21,098 nucleotides of DNA from Botryllus schlosseri. Lineage: Eukaryota > Chordata > Ascidiacea > Stolidobranchia > Styelidae. The notes beneath the pieces are model-generated. The model did not search any database and was not told the DNA's origin. It was given only the letters and a program-made list of their open reading frames with translations. Positions 10,161 to 19,976 of this stretch are shown here, one piece after another (positions within the stretch are counted from its first letter, which is position 1; the number at the start of each line of letters is the position of its first letter). A program made the translations under genes and the position numbers. Location of the stretch: assembly GCA_000444245.1 (NCBI GenBank), contig ATSW01007437.1, positions 1-21,098 of the forward strand, given 5' to 3'.

Positions 10161-11021
10161 GCCTACGAAAACTTTTACAAAATGCTGAATGATTGCGTGA
10201 TACCATAATACTACAACGTTTGGATTCACAGTTGCATATTACAGGCTACCACTTTTGATTCGTGTCTTGAACATTCAGAGCTGAAAATTCCGATCTGACG
10301 GTACAGATAACATTTCGCGAAAGGAGATTTCTGAGTCAGAAAGTCCATCTGTTAACCGAGAAATTCACAATAACGTACGTGCTATTGTGGACACTAAATT
10401 GACCGCAGCGCAGCTGTCCGTAGCTTGAACTAGGCCGAGCAGGCGAGCAACTATCCGTACTTACTCCTTAAGATTTTCTTTAGGCGTCTTTGTACAGGGG
10501 CGAGAATTCGGGTTTCGAAAACTGTAATCAATATTCTCATATGGATTCGGAAGTATCAATTCTGGGATCCTAAATTTTCATTCGTATTACATGTGGTTTT
10601 CCTCGTTGATTCAGTTTCCATTCATGCAAAACAATTGATTAATTCGTCGAAACCATTCTAATATACCTGGACTCTTCGAAAGCTTTCGGCATTGTTATGT
10701 TCGCGCATCACGTAACAATGCATGTCTCGCATATGCTTTCTTATCTCTTCAGATATAAAAACGATGAGATATCAAATAGTGGAAAAATCGGGATGATAGG
10801 AATGATTTCAACACCGCAATTTACGGGCGAGTCACTTTAAGTTGTATTTCAGGGCTCTCTGTAGATGCCATCACAGATAAACGGTGCCATTCTTCGAGTC
10901 TAGTCAAATATAAAATGTAGTATCGACTTGAAAGTGAAATCGTTTCCACTAAGAATAAACGAATGTGTTTGGTTAGGTATATCTAATATGCAATCACAAT
11001 ATTCGAGCTTGAACCTGCAGC
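10161..11021. other. non-coding stretch, nothing recognised
   Basis: I see no open frame of note, no RNA gene and no repeat beyond scattered simple AT-rich sequence. Confidence 0.4.
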
Positions 11022-11034
11022 AATAACTTTCATG

Positions 11035-11158
11035 AAGAACGTCTTAGCAGCACAGCAGTATATTCATATTGAAATAAACCGGAATATTTTGCTGACACTG
11101 GTCAGGAGTAATTGTCAGCAACTATTAGTCGCAGTAGTAGTAGTATACTATTTCATTG
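11035..11158 (+). mobile_element. 124-bp inserted short interspersed element (copy A), flanked by 13-bp direct repeats
   Basis: AATAACTTTCATG occurs exactly at 11022-11034 and again at 11159-11171, directly bordering a 124-bp segment. That segment contains the repeat unit shared with four other places in the window (CATATTGAAATAAACCCG-like block, then GCTGACAC...GTCAGGNGTAAT...GTCAGCAACTA). A 13-bp target duplication fits target-primed reverse transcription, as used by SINEs mobilised by LINEs. No tRNA-like head or A-rich tail is evident; a short AGT triplet run (about 11132-11144) lies near the 3' end. Confidence 0.6.
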
Positions 11159-11171
11159 AATAACTTTCATG

Positions 11172-13260
11172 GCATTCAGGCGAAATTAAATTGATTTCAT
11201 TTCCGATTTTAACATTACACAACCGTTATTGTAATCACTGATCCAATTCTGCTCACACACCGTACGGTGAAGTGGCATCGTAGACGAATAATGTTAGGGC
11301 AATAAAATACGAAATGACAAGGCGTTTCACTCTTCGCGGTATCGACACTTCGCTGAAATCTATAGATGTATTGTACAATGTACTGCGTGATCCGCTAAGT
11401 GCTTTGGCTCTGTCCTAAGGGCGAGATATCGAGAGATAAGTACCGCGAACTTTAACGTCCTATTTGTAGAACACTCCAATAGAAATAATAGCAATTAGAC
11501 CAACGCCACCAACGAATAAAAAACGTTGTTACGGATTAGCGATATTGAACATCATCAAACGTATTTGTTTTAGAGTGATTTATTGACACAAATGCACTCG
11601 CTGGTCTGAACGAAATGGTTCACTGACCGACTCGTATTCGCAGTACGCGGAAAAGCATCGTCAACAACATTTGTGAAAGGAACCCATGCAGATTGCTATC
11701 GACAAGGGACAGCACAGAGCCGTAAAATTAGACGCCACTTATTGTTTCGATACACTATCTCGAGAGACATTATACCTGCTCACCGTATAATTTCTATTGA
11801 CAGACAATCAACGTACATGGAACTTGATACGCTGACAGGTATCGCTGGTCACAAACGAGACATGTGTTCGAATATTGGCGGGAATACGTTTCCCGCAGCG
11901 GACACCTGTCGTCAGTACATCACATAAAGGCTCAAGTGAACCACTGAGTTGACCAGCATGAATCATACGCCGAATCGTTGACCCATTACTTGACTTGCTT
12001 TGATAAGCTATGTCAAAAACTACAGCGGTTATGTCAAGCTAATAGTTGAGTCTCCGGTAGCGTCTGTATCTCGCTTGTTTTCCTTACCTATTACTTAGAA
12101 ATCAGCGTACAGAATGGACGGTATGATGTAACCCGAAAACATTGAAGTCAATAGCGATTTCTACTTCTGTCAAGAAAAAAGGCACCCTCTCCGTAAGAAT
12201 GGTATGAAGACTTCGAAGCCGTTGCTTGACGTCAGTTTCCAATGGAAACGATAGAGCAATGCATAATTGCATATGTTGAAGTGGAGTTGCTGTGTTATTT
12301 TGGTATTGTAAGGGTTGCCGTACACTGTGCTGCTAAATAAAGATGTTTCTATTGTGAGTCACCAGCTCAATAATTACTTTCTCCAATAATCTCTTCCATA
12401 AGCAGATTGACATGTACCTTCTGCCAGAAGACTCGCATCCATACATTAGCAATGCTACATGTATGAGAGTATTGTATACGAACTATCAATATTGGTATTG
12501 CTTCACGGAGACCGACCAGACATTCACAAACCTACATAATTCGCCTACCTACAAATTACCATTCCACGCGATATGGGGACTACGGATGTCAGCTGTGATG
12601 TAATTATATTTTAATAGTATATGGCGCTTGCATTGCATACAGATGGAATTATAGTTCGATGATTTAAGCATATGGCAAGGAATTCCTCACCACCATTAAG
12701 GATAAGAAACGAACGGATGGTATCGAATAAGATTAGGTCTCCCTAGGTATTGTCCACTGTCCAGTGTCCAGTCAATACTCATTATAGACAAATAGATCGA
12801 TTCATATACCTTGTTGTACAAACGAAATTAACATGGAAAGTAGAGTGTAGACTACCGGAAGATCATTGCTTGTATAAGGAACTCTACGTTGCAATGGCAG
12901 CATCCGAAACAGGACGATTTCAAAGTGCGGCATGTGTCGTCAGAATTGACATGAGTTGCAAAATGAGACCTCAATCATTCCATGTGATTTTCTCAAATGA
13001 CAGCAGTCGCGTCCTTGCGATAACCAATCCGGAATATTCCCACAACTGCAGAGCCATTTGACCATAGCGATTGCTGCTACAAGGCGACTGGCAAACACTA
13101 ACTCGCATAGTATTTGACAATAACACCGAACAGATATCATTGTATCCATGCACGCGTTAATCGTTGCCAACTGCCAAGGACATGTGAAATAAGTATGTCC
13201 ATTATGTGCACAATGCTTTCATGTGATACTAGTGATAGTCAGACTGGGACAACCAGTAAA
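11172..13260. other. gene-poor stretch with a few unassigned short frames
   Basis: Short plus-strand frames at 12412-12603 (63 residues, ATG start, an acceptor-like AAGCAG just upstream) and 12750-13061 (no ATG start, several Cys) show no domain. I see no support for either beyond openness. A perfect TGACGTCA lies near 12228, next to a GTTTCC/GGAAAC inverted pair. No RNA gene or complete element was recognised. Confidence 0.3.
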
Positions 13261-13572
13261 TTTCCAACTTTTTACAAATTAGATTATAATTAATTATAGC
13301 TACACAGTTATTTTTATGAATAGATTAGAATTAGAATTAATAAATTCGCGATAACTTGGACATTGAATCTAGTGCCATTCATATCAAATGGGAGTTAACA
13401 CTCATAAGGATGAGAATAGCAAATGTCTGCACAACAAGCTTAATTGGGTCGTTTCTCGGCAGTATACAGTTCTCATGTAGAGCATAGAAACATTTAACAA
13501 ATTAGATTAGAATTGGAGCAAAGAAACATTTCATAAATTAGGTTATAATTTGATCACCGGCATTTCGCTCTA
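13261..13572 (+). repeat. left arm of a large imperfect inverted repeat
   Basis: TTTCCAACTT, TAGCTACACAG and runs of ATTAGATTAGAATT at its start, and CACCGGCATTTCGCTCT at its inner end, match the minus strand of 15285-15530 in the same order. The arm also holds two imperfect 36-bp tandem units starting AGAAACATTT (13486 and 13522). The spacer between the arms is about 1.7 kb. Confidence 0.6.
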
Positions 13573-14252
13573 TTGAATCTAATTGAACAAATATACAATT
13601 ATCTCGTTGTTCAAGTCTCGGGATAGACAACTGTTTCGAGGTTAACGCTAATCTGAAATTCAATCGGGCTTCGCTACAACAATTCCAGGTTAATTTATTG
13701 TATGGATGTAAATTGTTCCCATATTTTAATTCAGCTCGATGGAAACACACCAATATCGTGACGAATAAAAACTTAAAACGGAAAGTCTCAGATAATAGAT
13801 CAGTCGTTAAGTCATCAAGCCTACATCCGCATAGAAAAGATACGAAAATAATTGACCGTTTCGCGTTATCGCTAAATATCCGCCTTTGAGTCTTAAAACG
13901 ATTCTCTCGTACGTAATTGCGGAAACGCAAACTTGCAGAAACGCCGACCGTGTGGACGAAGAGGTTTTCTCATCACTTCAACCCGCCATAGGTACATTAT
14001 TCATGTCTTCGACATTTCCTGGTGTTGATTACAGGCCACGGTGTTGATATAGGAAGTACAGTACAGTCATATCAACTGCATTTCGGGAGAAAAATTGAAA
14101 TTCATACGTTTTACGCTAACCAATTGCACAGTGAATGCTACTGCATGTGAACGACCCGTTATATAGGATAGTGTAGATCATAAATGTCACTGCTATAGTA
14201 AATATTATATAAGGAGACTCTTGGACGTACAGAACCTTAATATACAATTGAA

Positions 14253-14335
14253 TAGTATATCCAATCCATGTTGAAATATACGCCAATATTTTCGACTGAC
14301 AGCAACTATATAGTAGAAAATTGAAAAGTGCATTG
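14253..14335 (+). repeat. copy B of the short interspersed repeat, tandem with copy C
   Basis: It carries GTTGAAATATACGCCAATAT and CGACTGACAGCAACTATA, then AAATTGAAAAGTGCAT. It lacks the GTCAGGNGTAAT middle, so it is internally shortened. The sequence in front (TATACAATTGAA at 14241) recurs in front of copy C at 14371, so B and C are two units of an old tandem duplication with a 130-bp period. Confidence 0.6.
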
Positions 14336-14382
14336 TATATGAAGATACCGTTGGAGGTACATAAATTCAATATACAATTGAA

Positions 14383-14460
14383 TTGTATACTCATATTGAT
14401 ATAAACACGAATATTCTGGGCTGACACTCGTCAGGTGTAATCGTCAGCAACTATAGAGAA
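14383..14460 (+). repeat. copy C of the short interspersed repeat
   Basis: It holds the full unit: CATATTGATATAAACACGAA, ATATTCTGGGCTGACACTCG, TCAGGTGTAATCGTCAGCAA and CTATAGAGAAT. GCTGAC and GTCAGC within it can pair as a stem. Confidence 0.65.
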
Positions 14461-14539
14461 TACATGGAGCCATCTGTTCGCCTCGATTTATTATTCGACT
14501 TTTATGCATATTTGATGATACGATTGTTGACGTACGATG

Positions 14540-14625
14540 TTCTTTTCAATTCTCTACTAGTCGCTGACGATTGCCCATGACGGGTGTCAGCCGAAAATAT
14601 TCGGGTTTATTTCTATACGAGTACG
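14540..14625 (-). repeat. copy D of the short interspersed repeat, inverted
   Basis: Read on the minus strand it gives ATAGAAATAAACCCGAATAT, TTTCGGCTGACACCCGTCAT, GGGCAATCGTCAGCGACTAG and AGAGAATTGAAAAGAACAT. It is the most complete copy and faces copies B and C, so this locus can fold back on itself over about 240 bp. Confidence 0.65.
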
Positions 14626-14737
14626 TTATTCGATAGTAAATATTTTGCCGAAAATGGGCCGGCATTATAGGTTCACGGTCTGTTTCGTTCTGGAATAACA
14701 GGCTCCTTGTTGTCGGTAAGTCATCCTACCCACTGAC

Positions 14738-15244
14738 TTATCGAATCAGAGTCGCTATTGTTTGACTAGAAAACGCGACACGAAACAACCACGCGTTGGA
14801 GGCGGCGTTGAGAAACGCATGTTTCCGTATATAACCCAAAATCGATTGATGAATATTATGCAAACATGATGTCGCATAAATGGCATCGCTTATCATTACG
14901 ATTGATAGCAACCAGCCGTAGTCCATAGTTCCTGTTTCAGCGCGTGAGACTACCCTAATGGGGATTTTTTCACGAAGTACCAGCGATAAAGCCGTTCCTA
15001 TTGGAAGGGCAAGTCCTAAAATCCCCGCGGTATTCTTTCCGGTTGTAATTTCTATAACCCACAAGTCGAAAGTAAACATACGGAGATATAAATAACAGCA
15101 AATCCGAGAGATCTGCCAAGTGAATCCTGTGTTTACTCTACGATTGCGTACGAAACTACACCGGGATAATAACATGGTTATGTTAAAATTCCAATATGTT
15201 GGTGCATATACGTTATGATGACTGCACCTCACTCGTATATACAC
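14738..15244 (-). CDS. doubtful membrane-protein frame inside the inverted-repeat structure
   Basis: This is a 168-codon open frame on the minus strand. It begins with GTG; the first Met is at residue 24. Hydrophobic runs lie at about residues 72-90 (AGILGLALPIGTALSLVL) and 110-127. It lies about 40 bp inside the right arm of the large inverted repeat. No family is recognised and no poly(A) signal follows. It could be an exon of a multi-pass protein, part of the repeat-flanked element, or chance. Confidence 0.2.
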   Translation of the reverse strand: MYIRVRCSHHNVYAPTYWNFNITMLLSRCSFVRNRRVNTGFTWQISRICCYLYLRMFTFDLWVIEITTGKNTAGILGLALPIGTALSLVLREKIPIRVVSRAETGTMDYGWLLSIVMISDAIYATSCLHNIHQSILGYIRKHAFLNAASNAWLFRVAFSSQTIATLIR

Positions 15245-15284
15245 TTGGAAAACTAGATAATTCTAGCTACCTGATTAAACTACT

Positions 15285-15530
15285 TGGAGCGAAATGCCGA
15301 TAATCTAATTCGAATATAATTTGTGACATGTTTACGAAAATGAGCTCGGATTTAATACGAATTAAGCATGATTTTTATTGTAATTCTTTCAAATTAGGAA
15401 TTACATTCGATTTTCAAGTTTTCGTGAATTCAGTAATTCTGTTTCTAATCTAATCTGGAAAAGATTGTGTAGCTATGATTCTAATTCTAGTCTAAGTTGG
15501 AAAAATTGTGTTGCTATGATTCTAAGGCTA
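15285..15530 (-). repeat. right arm of the large imperfect inverted repeat
   Basis: Its minus strand repeats the left arm at 13261-13572, ending in TATCGGCATTTCGCTCC. It contains two imperfect tandem units of about 40 bp (from about 15445 and about 15486), each with GATTGTGTAGCTATGATTCT-like sequence. Confidence 0.6.
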
Positions 15531-16633
15531 ACGTAATTTTTGAAAAGCTGGAAATATTCTAGTTGTCTAAGTATCCGTACATACATATGATTTCCCGCAG
15601 GCTAGTCTCTACCATCACATACAACAGTCATTGACATCTGAAACTATGTGGTCATTTATCGTTTATTGAAATCAAATGTCAACATCACCCCGTTTCCCTT
15701 ATCAAGTTTGAACGACTGGACTGAGGAAAGCTGTTTTATCGTTCGTAAGGATCGCTCATTGACATGATGTTGCGCTTGTTACTGTAATGGAATAGTGTTG
15801 AGCATCGAGATCGAGACATTTCACTAATAATATAAGGCTACTCCAACTTGTTTCGACACCTTCCTATCTTTTCATTGTATCGCAGTCTTGTGATGTTTTG
15901 AAATGATGAAAATATTAATAAAAACTGATTTATTGATGTAAAATTATCAACGTATAGTTGCTCAACATTCTTGGACGGATTTTGTTCAAACATTTTCACT
16001 GACATTGTTGTTCGCCCGTTCGTATGAACGGTCTTACGTGCCAGGCTGGCCTNTAGCCATATTGCCTTCGAAACAGGATACAGACTCGCAACTTNATCAC
16101 GATTCACGCCGACCCTTGAATACAATAATCTCAGTGCTAGTTATTAGTGGATAAATTAAATAGCAATGATCCATAAGGTGTTCGTTGTATTCGACGCGAA
16201 TGGGCTTAACATTATCAGCTCTCTACCTCGACCTTGCGGCAACAGCAATGGAGTAGATTTTCCATGAATAGAAAGTCAATAGCAGGATCTGTAGGCTAGA
16301 TTCAATCAATTCAACTTTTGGCACCCGGCTCTATCGCAAATGTCATATTCTCAGGCGGTTCAGTTACAATAGCTCATTTTTTGTCTGCACCAATCCGCAA
16401 GCCTGCGCGCAACCGTAACTTTACGATGCTTCATTAAAACAGAAATATACCGCAATACACATCTAACTATACACATTCGATGCATTACAGGAGATTACTG
16501 CTGCGCAATATGAACTGTGCATCAATAGAATGTTAAGAAACAAAGCCATCAAAATATAATTTTCAAACAAAAAGAAAGCAATATATTGAATATTTATTGG
16601 AAGATCAGTGTGACTTTTGTCGTCACCTTTCAG
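15531..16633. other. gene-poor stretch
   Basis: It holds the 60-bp repeat at 15838-15900 and a minus-strand frame (15838-16125, two Ns) with no recognised domain. A 33-codon plus-strand ATG frame begins at 16166 and has no recognised domain or splice partner. No RNA gene was seen. Confidence 0.35.
15838..15900 (-). repeat. 60-bp dispersed repeat, copy 1
   Basis: On the minus strand it reads GACTGCGATACAATG, then AAAAGATAGGAAGGTGTCGA and TTGGAGTAGCCTT. The same sequence, four bases shorter, is at 20318-20380 on the plus strand. The length difference would shift any reading frame, so conservation is not for protein. Confidence 0.6.
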
Positions 16634-16919
16634 ATACTAGTTCAGAAAGGCGAGACTTACCACCGTAAGTGTAAAGTGCCACCGTATTGTTCGGCCGAAA
16701 CGCAACAGCGTGATGCCAATAGCTTAATTGCACATGAGCTTACAAGTATTGGAGATGAAATCGGCATTTTAGAAGAACTTGGGTTTTGGTTCGATTTCGA
16801 ACCTCCCCTGCGTACGCCACTGCACATGACGGACCACTTCAGCAGTAACAACTCGACTGCTGATCGGACCTATAATTACCTGCAACAAATGATTGCCAAG
16901 ACGGGCGTATCATCACAAA
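16634..16919 (+). CDS. possible exon with a BH3-like motif (Bcl-2 family candidate, partial)
   Basis: A pyrimidine-rich acceptor (CGTCACCTTTCAG) ends at 16633. The following frame stays open to 16969, with a donor candidate GTATAT at 16920. Translation includes LIAHELTSIGDEIGILEEL; LTSIGDE (16739-16759) fits the BH3 core L-x3-G-D-D/E. About 33 residues on, TADRTYNYLQQMIA recalls the TAENAYEYF stretch before BH1 in BAK. Against this, the residues beside the core do not fit the stricter BH3 pattern, no BH1 (NWGR) or BH2 exon was found downstream, and a strong donor (GTAAGT, 16665) would cut the exon before the motif. There is no ATG upstream in frame, so earlier exons would be needed. A real but unrelated exon, or chance, is also possible. 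Confidence 0.25.
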
Positions 16920-17763
16920 GTATATGCATAAATAGAGTGGATGTCTTTAGGAAGATCGTGATACTATAGCTCAGGGAAAACCGGTCACGAACCACCGTTC
17001 TATAATTTGATATACCCGAGATAATTTCCCAAGACTAACGTAATAAACCATATGGATCTTGTAGTGTCTTTAACGATTGTACCGGTGCCGAAACGCGCTC
17101 GTTCGACCAACCGATTATAATCTATATATGGCCGCGAATTGTTCGATTGATAACTTTTCTACCTCCAGCCCTATGTAAGTGTTTACCCGTCGTCGTACAA
17201 ATGTACATCTTTGAATCGCTGGCATGTTCGTACGACTTACGTCCAGAGGCGTTAGTAACAGCGCGACATCCCACCAAACTGGTTACCTGCGTACGCAATC
17301 ACTGATAAAGCCGTTGTTATTTTGTTATACTTCATATCTCTCCATAATCCAGCACATATTGAACTTTCTCCAGGAGTAAGTGCTTTCTTGTAGAGCGACA
17401 TTTCTTACATCCATTCGATAACATTTCTACTTCCTAACAATTTTCACAAAATTATTTGAACTGTGTGGTTTCAAGTTGGTACGCTTTATTACATGTCGGA
17501 GTGCGAACTGTATGTTAGTGTTTGTTGTCCGATTTATTTATCTCTTCTCTCTGATTGAAAGAAACTATTCACACCCGAAGACGATCTGTCACATACGTAT
17601 TACGGTGGATGCAGTGAACTACGTACCAGATCGACATATGAAGTCAATTATCATTTTTCCAACGTCGGGACTGCTCACTATATTGATAAGTAACTTGCGA
17701 TTATGGGAAATGCCGATTATTCCATATGAGTAGTACTTAATATAGCCATGCGAAGGAAAATGT

Positions 17764-17810
17764 GGGGACATTTCATCCACCGTGCAAGTAGGCCTACTTG
17801 AAATGTTCCC
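17764..17810. repeat. nested palindrome with interrupted left arm
   Basis: CAAGTAGGCCTACTTG (17785-17800) is a perfect 16-bp palindrome. The right side continues AAATGTTCCC and the left side has GGGGACATTTCA, which pairs with it except for a 9-base interruption (TCCACCGTG, 17776-17784) and a one-base gap. Without the interruption the stem would be about 20 bp with no loop. Confidence 0.7.
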
Positions 17811-18121
17811 TTCGCGACCTTATGCTCAGAATTCTTTATCGCACGTTTTTTCTAAGCTTCTGAAAAAAGATTCATAGGTTAATTTTAAATATATTCTGTT
17901 GCTGTCGCTAATTTCGCCCAATGTCGCTGTATTTTGTATATACAGGGTAGGCGCGATGTACTCTATATGTGCAATTGTGTATTCAAACTACTTTTTTGTA
18001 TAGTTTCCCGAGTTACTCGAATACGCTTTTGCCCTCATTGATACTGAAAAAGCGCTTGAATCAATAAGTACTTTGACTGAATCACGGTAGCAGAAAATAC
18101 CTATCGAAAATTACGCATATT

Positions 18122-18154
18122 AATTAAGTAATTAAATTAATAAATTACTTAATT
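18122..18154. repeat. AT-rich 12-bp inverted repeat
   Basis: AATTAAGTAATT (18122-18133) and AATTACTTAATT (18143-18154) are exact reverse complements across a 9-bp AT spacer. In such AT-rich DNA this may have no function. Confidence 0.7.
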
Positions 18155-18894
18155 TGCTTGCTCGACAATGGTGCATCCCCACAATACTGACAATTTTGCA
18201 GGGAATCAACTAATACGGCCCGGTCTGCTTTCTCGATGTACAGATTGTACATGTAGACCGGTCACCCTCTTCAATAAATCTCCATGAGACTTTGTAATGG
18301 ATTGAATATCTGCATACCTTGAAATTCGCCACGTCTAATTCGCCGTGTTATTATTTCTACATCTCGGAACCACCCTACAACCTCTCACAATATCTTTTAT
18401 AATATCGGAGTTTAAATCAAGCTGTTACAGTGAAATCCAATTCTGGTCCGTAGGCCCATAAATGATGATACGCACTGGNATACCGTTATACTTCAATCAT
18501 CCTAAAGAATCAACAGATTCATTCGTGCTGGCAGTGACTATGATTCGTCGAATATACATTTATTTCAGTATTTTACAAATACATCGCCGTTATCTCATCA
18601 ACTGTGCCAAATTCGTTCACAAAAGTGAATGCCTGCATTTACGAACGCCATTTCTTTAAGGGGCATTTGTTACAAAGTTCGTTCGGAAAAGTATACTATA
18701 GTTAGGGAGACATATGAAGCTCTCTATTCCGGTTATTAGAATAATATCACCGGTAGTACACAACCGCCCCTTGCAGCCGCGCAGTATCTTATAAAACGTT
18801 GAATAGATACATGAAATATANCACATTGTTTTGCGTCACTGCTCCCCTTATAATATGCTATATTAGCGATTTCTGACGCACTGCAGAATTCGAA

Positions 18895-18986
18895 TTCCTA
18901 ACACATCGAAACTCCCAACGCGTCCAATGATCGGACCAGTTTCGATCCACGAAGAAGATGCAGAAAGTATCCAACTAAACCACANC
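18895..18986 (-). repeat. possible tRNA-like SINE head
   Basis: On the minus strand TGTGGTTTAGTTGGATAC (18984 downwards) is close to a pol III A box with D arm, and GGATCGAAAC (18948-18939) resembles a B box 36 bases later. The gap is shorter than in a true tRNA and no acceptor stem pairs, so it is not a working tRNA gene. An old SINE or tRNA pseudogene is the likeliest reading. One N lies near its 5' end. Confidence 0.4.
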
Positions 18987-19300
18987 TGAGTTGAAATACC
19001 ATTATTTAGGTATTCTTTGCAGAAGATCGTTACGATGACTCTCTACGCGATTTCCGGAATGGCAGGTCAGGCGAGCATGCTTTTTTTCACAAATATTTGG
19101 CATATTCCATTCGATCCCGATTATTGGGTACAATGACTGTGGTGTTACCTAGAACTAGATAAATACTCTCTGCCGGAGGAGGAACTCCAGGTCTTACATT
19201 AAATATATGTTTATTTCTTTAAAACAACCTTTCCTCGAACAGCTCCGGGGAGCCGCGCACGCACAACGAATTCGCGCTGGATTCAGACACGCAATTTCAG

Positions 19301-19309
19301 TATATAAAG
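19301..19309 (+). promoter_or_regulatory. TATA box of the Ly6-like gene
   Basis: TATATAAAG lies 76 bases upstream of the ATG at 19377. A TCAGG initiator-like sequence at 19335-19339 is about 35 bases downstream of it, a suitable place for the start of transcription, leaving a 5' UTR of about 40 bases. Confidence 0.6.
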
Positions 19310-19376
19310 AGCGCATATACCCCTTCTATCGTCTTCAGGTTGTTATTGAGGCGCTGGTAAAAGTTCAGAAAGAAGG

Positions 19377-19587
19377 ATGACAAGTCTCGTCAATATATTC
19401 GCAAGTCTGTTTCTTATTGTCCGCGGTAGTGAAGGTATGTATCAGAGCGTTCTTGATCTTACAAAACACGGTTTTAACGTTGTTGTCCACGCCAGCGTTG
19501 ATGTGTCAAAGTTGTGACGGCAGATCTGCGGATTGCTGGGGTGAAGATGTGGCGATGGTGAACTGCACTGCACTTGGCTACCCTGAA
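19377..19587 (+). CDS. Ly6/uPAR (LU, three-finger) domain secreted or surface protein, first two exons (intron 19435-19495)
   Basis: Exon 1 (19377-19434) encodes a signal peptide beginning MTSLVNIFASLFLIV and ending RGSE. The donor is GTATGT. The acceptor is CCACGCCAG at 19495, and the phase-1 join makes an Ala codon. Exon 2 (19496-19587) gives LMCQSCDGRSADCWGEDVAM and then VNCTALGYPE. LxCxxC, a third Cys after 6 residues and a fourth after 9 match the start of an LU domain. The exon ends at a phase-0 donor (GAA|GTACGC). The remaining cysteines and the CN end of the fold, and any GPI-anchor signal, must be in later exons that I could not find before the right edge. A transposon copy begins 29 bases into the next intron. 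The frame read through that donor ends in the transposon; a short read-through isoform is possible but unproven. Confidence 0.65.
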
Positions 19588-19616
19588 GTACGCATTTACT
19601 TTTATTTTCACATCCC

Positions 19617-19976
19617 TACTAGTAATGGTGTGAACCTCTGAAAGGTTCAGGATCGTGTGAATCTAGATATCCCTGCTGTGAACGCTTATTACAACCCTAC
19701 ATTTCAGTGAAGTGATAGCCTATATTACTGTACACGATACCTAACTACGACTCTAGCCACATAATTCCACAATGCTGAAGAACATATTGACGTGTTAAAC
19801 GTCGCCAAATGTATCAACTGGGGCAATCAAACGATATAATAATTAATCCCATAAATCACTGTCTTCCGTCGCTTTGCCAACAATTTCGACGAGGACTTGC
19901 AAGGAAATATAAGCTAACGCCTAAACGGTGTAGGTCATACCGGACAACGTATTCGGCGCCTGAGTATTGCTACGTG
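19617..19976 (+). mobile_element. truncated second copy of the GTGAAC-tip DNA transposon
   Basis: The tip TACTAGTAATGGTGTGAAC and the sequence to about 19976 match 880-1273, with the best block (about 19695-19830) near 90 percent identical by eye. The subterminal GTGAAC block is shorter than in the first copy, and no right terminal repeat appears before the window ends, so the 3' part is lost. It sits in the second intron of the Ly6-like gene. Confidence 0.75.

Larger units (their letters stand above)
16970..18894. other. gene-poor stretch with palindromes
   Basis: No gene family was recognised. A plus-strand frame at 17476-17733 begins with TTG and shows no domain. Inverted repeats are listed separately (17764-17810 and 18122-18154). 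TGTACA occurs twice, three bases apart, at about 18237-18251. Confidence 0.35.

Noticed and set aside
964-12235. TGACGTCA sites (near 971, 9638 and 12228) as CRE promoters
   Set aside because: They are single sites far from any called start; one is inside a transposon. Three 8-mers in 21 kb is not strong evidence.
13538-13930. 130-codon minus-strand frame
   Set aside because: It overlaps the inverted-repeat arm, has no recognisable domain and no splice or poly(A) support.
14116-14427. 103-codon minus-strand frame rich in Ile/Tyr
   Set aside because: It lies across repeat copies B and C, and its composition follows from the AT-rich repeat.
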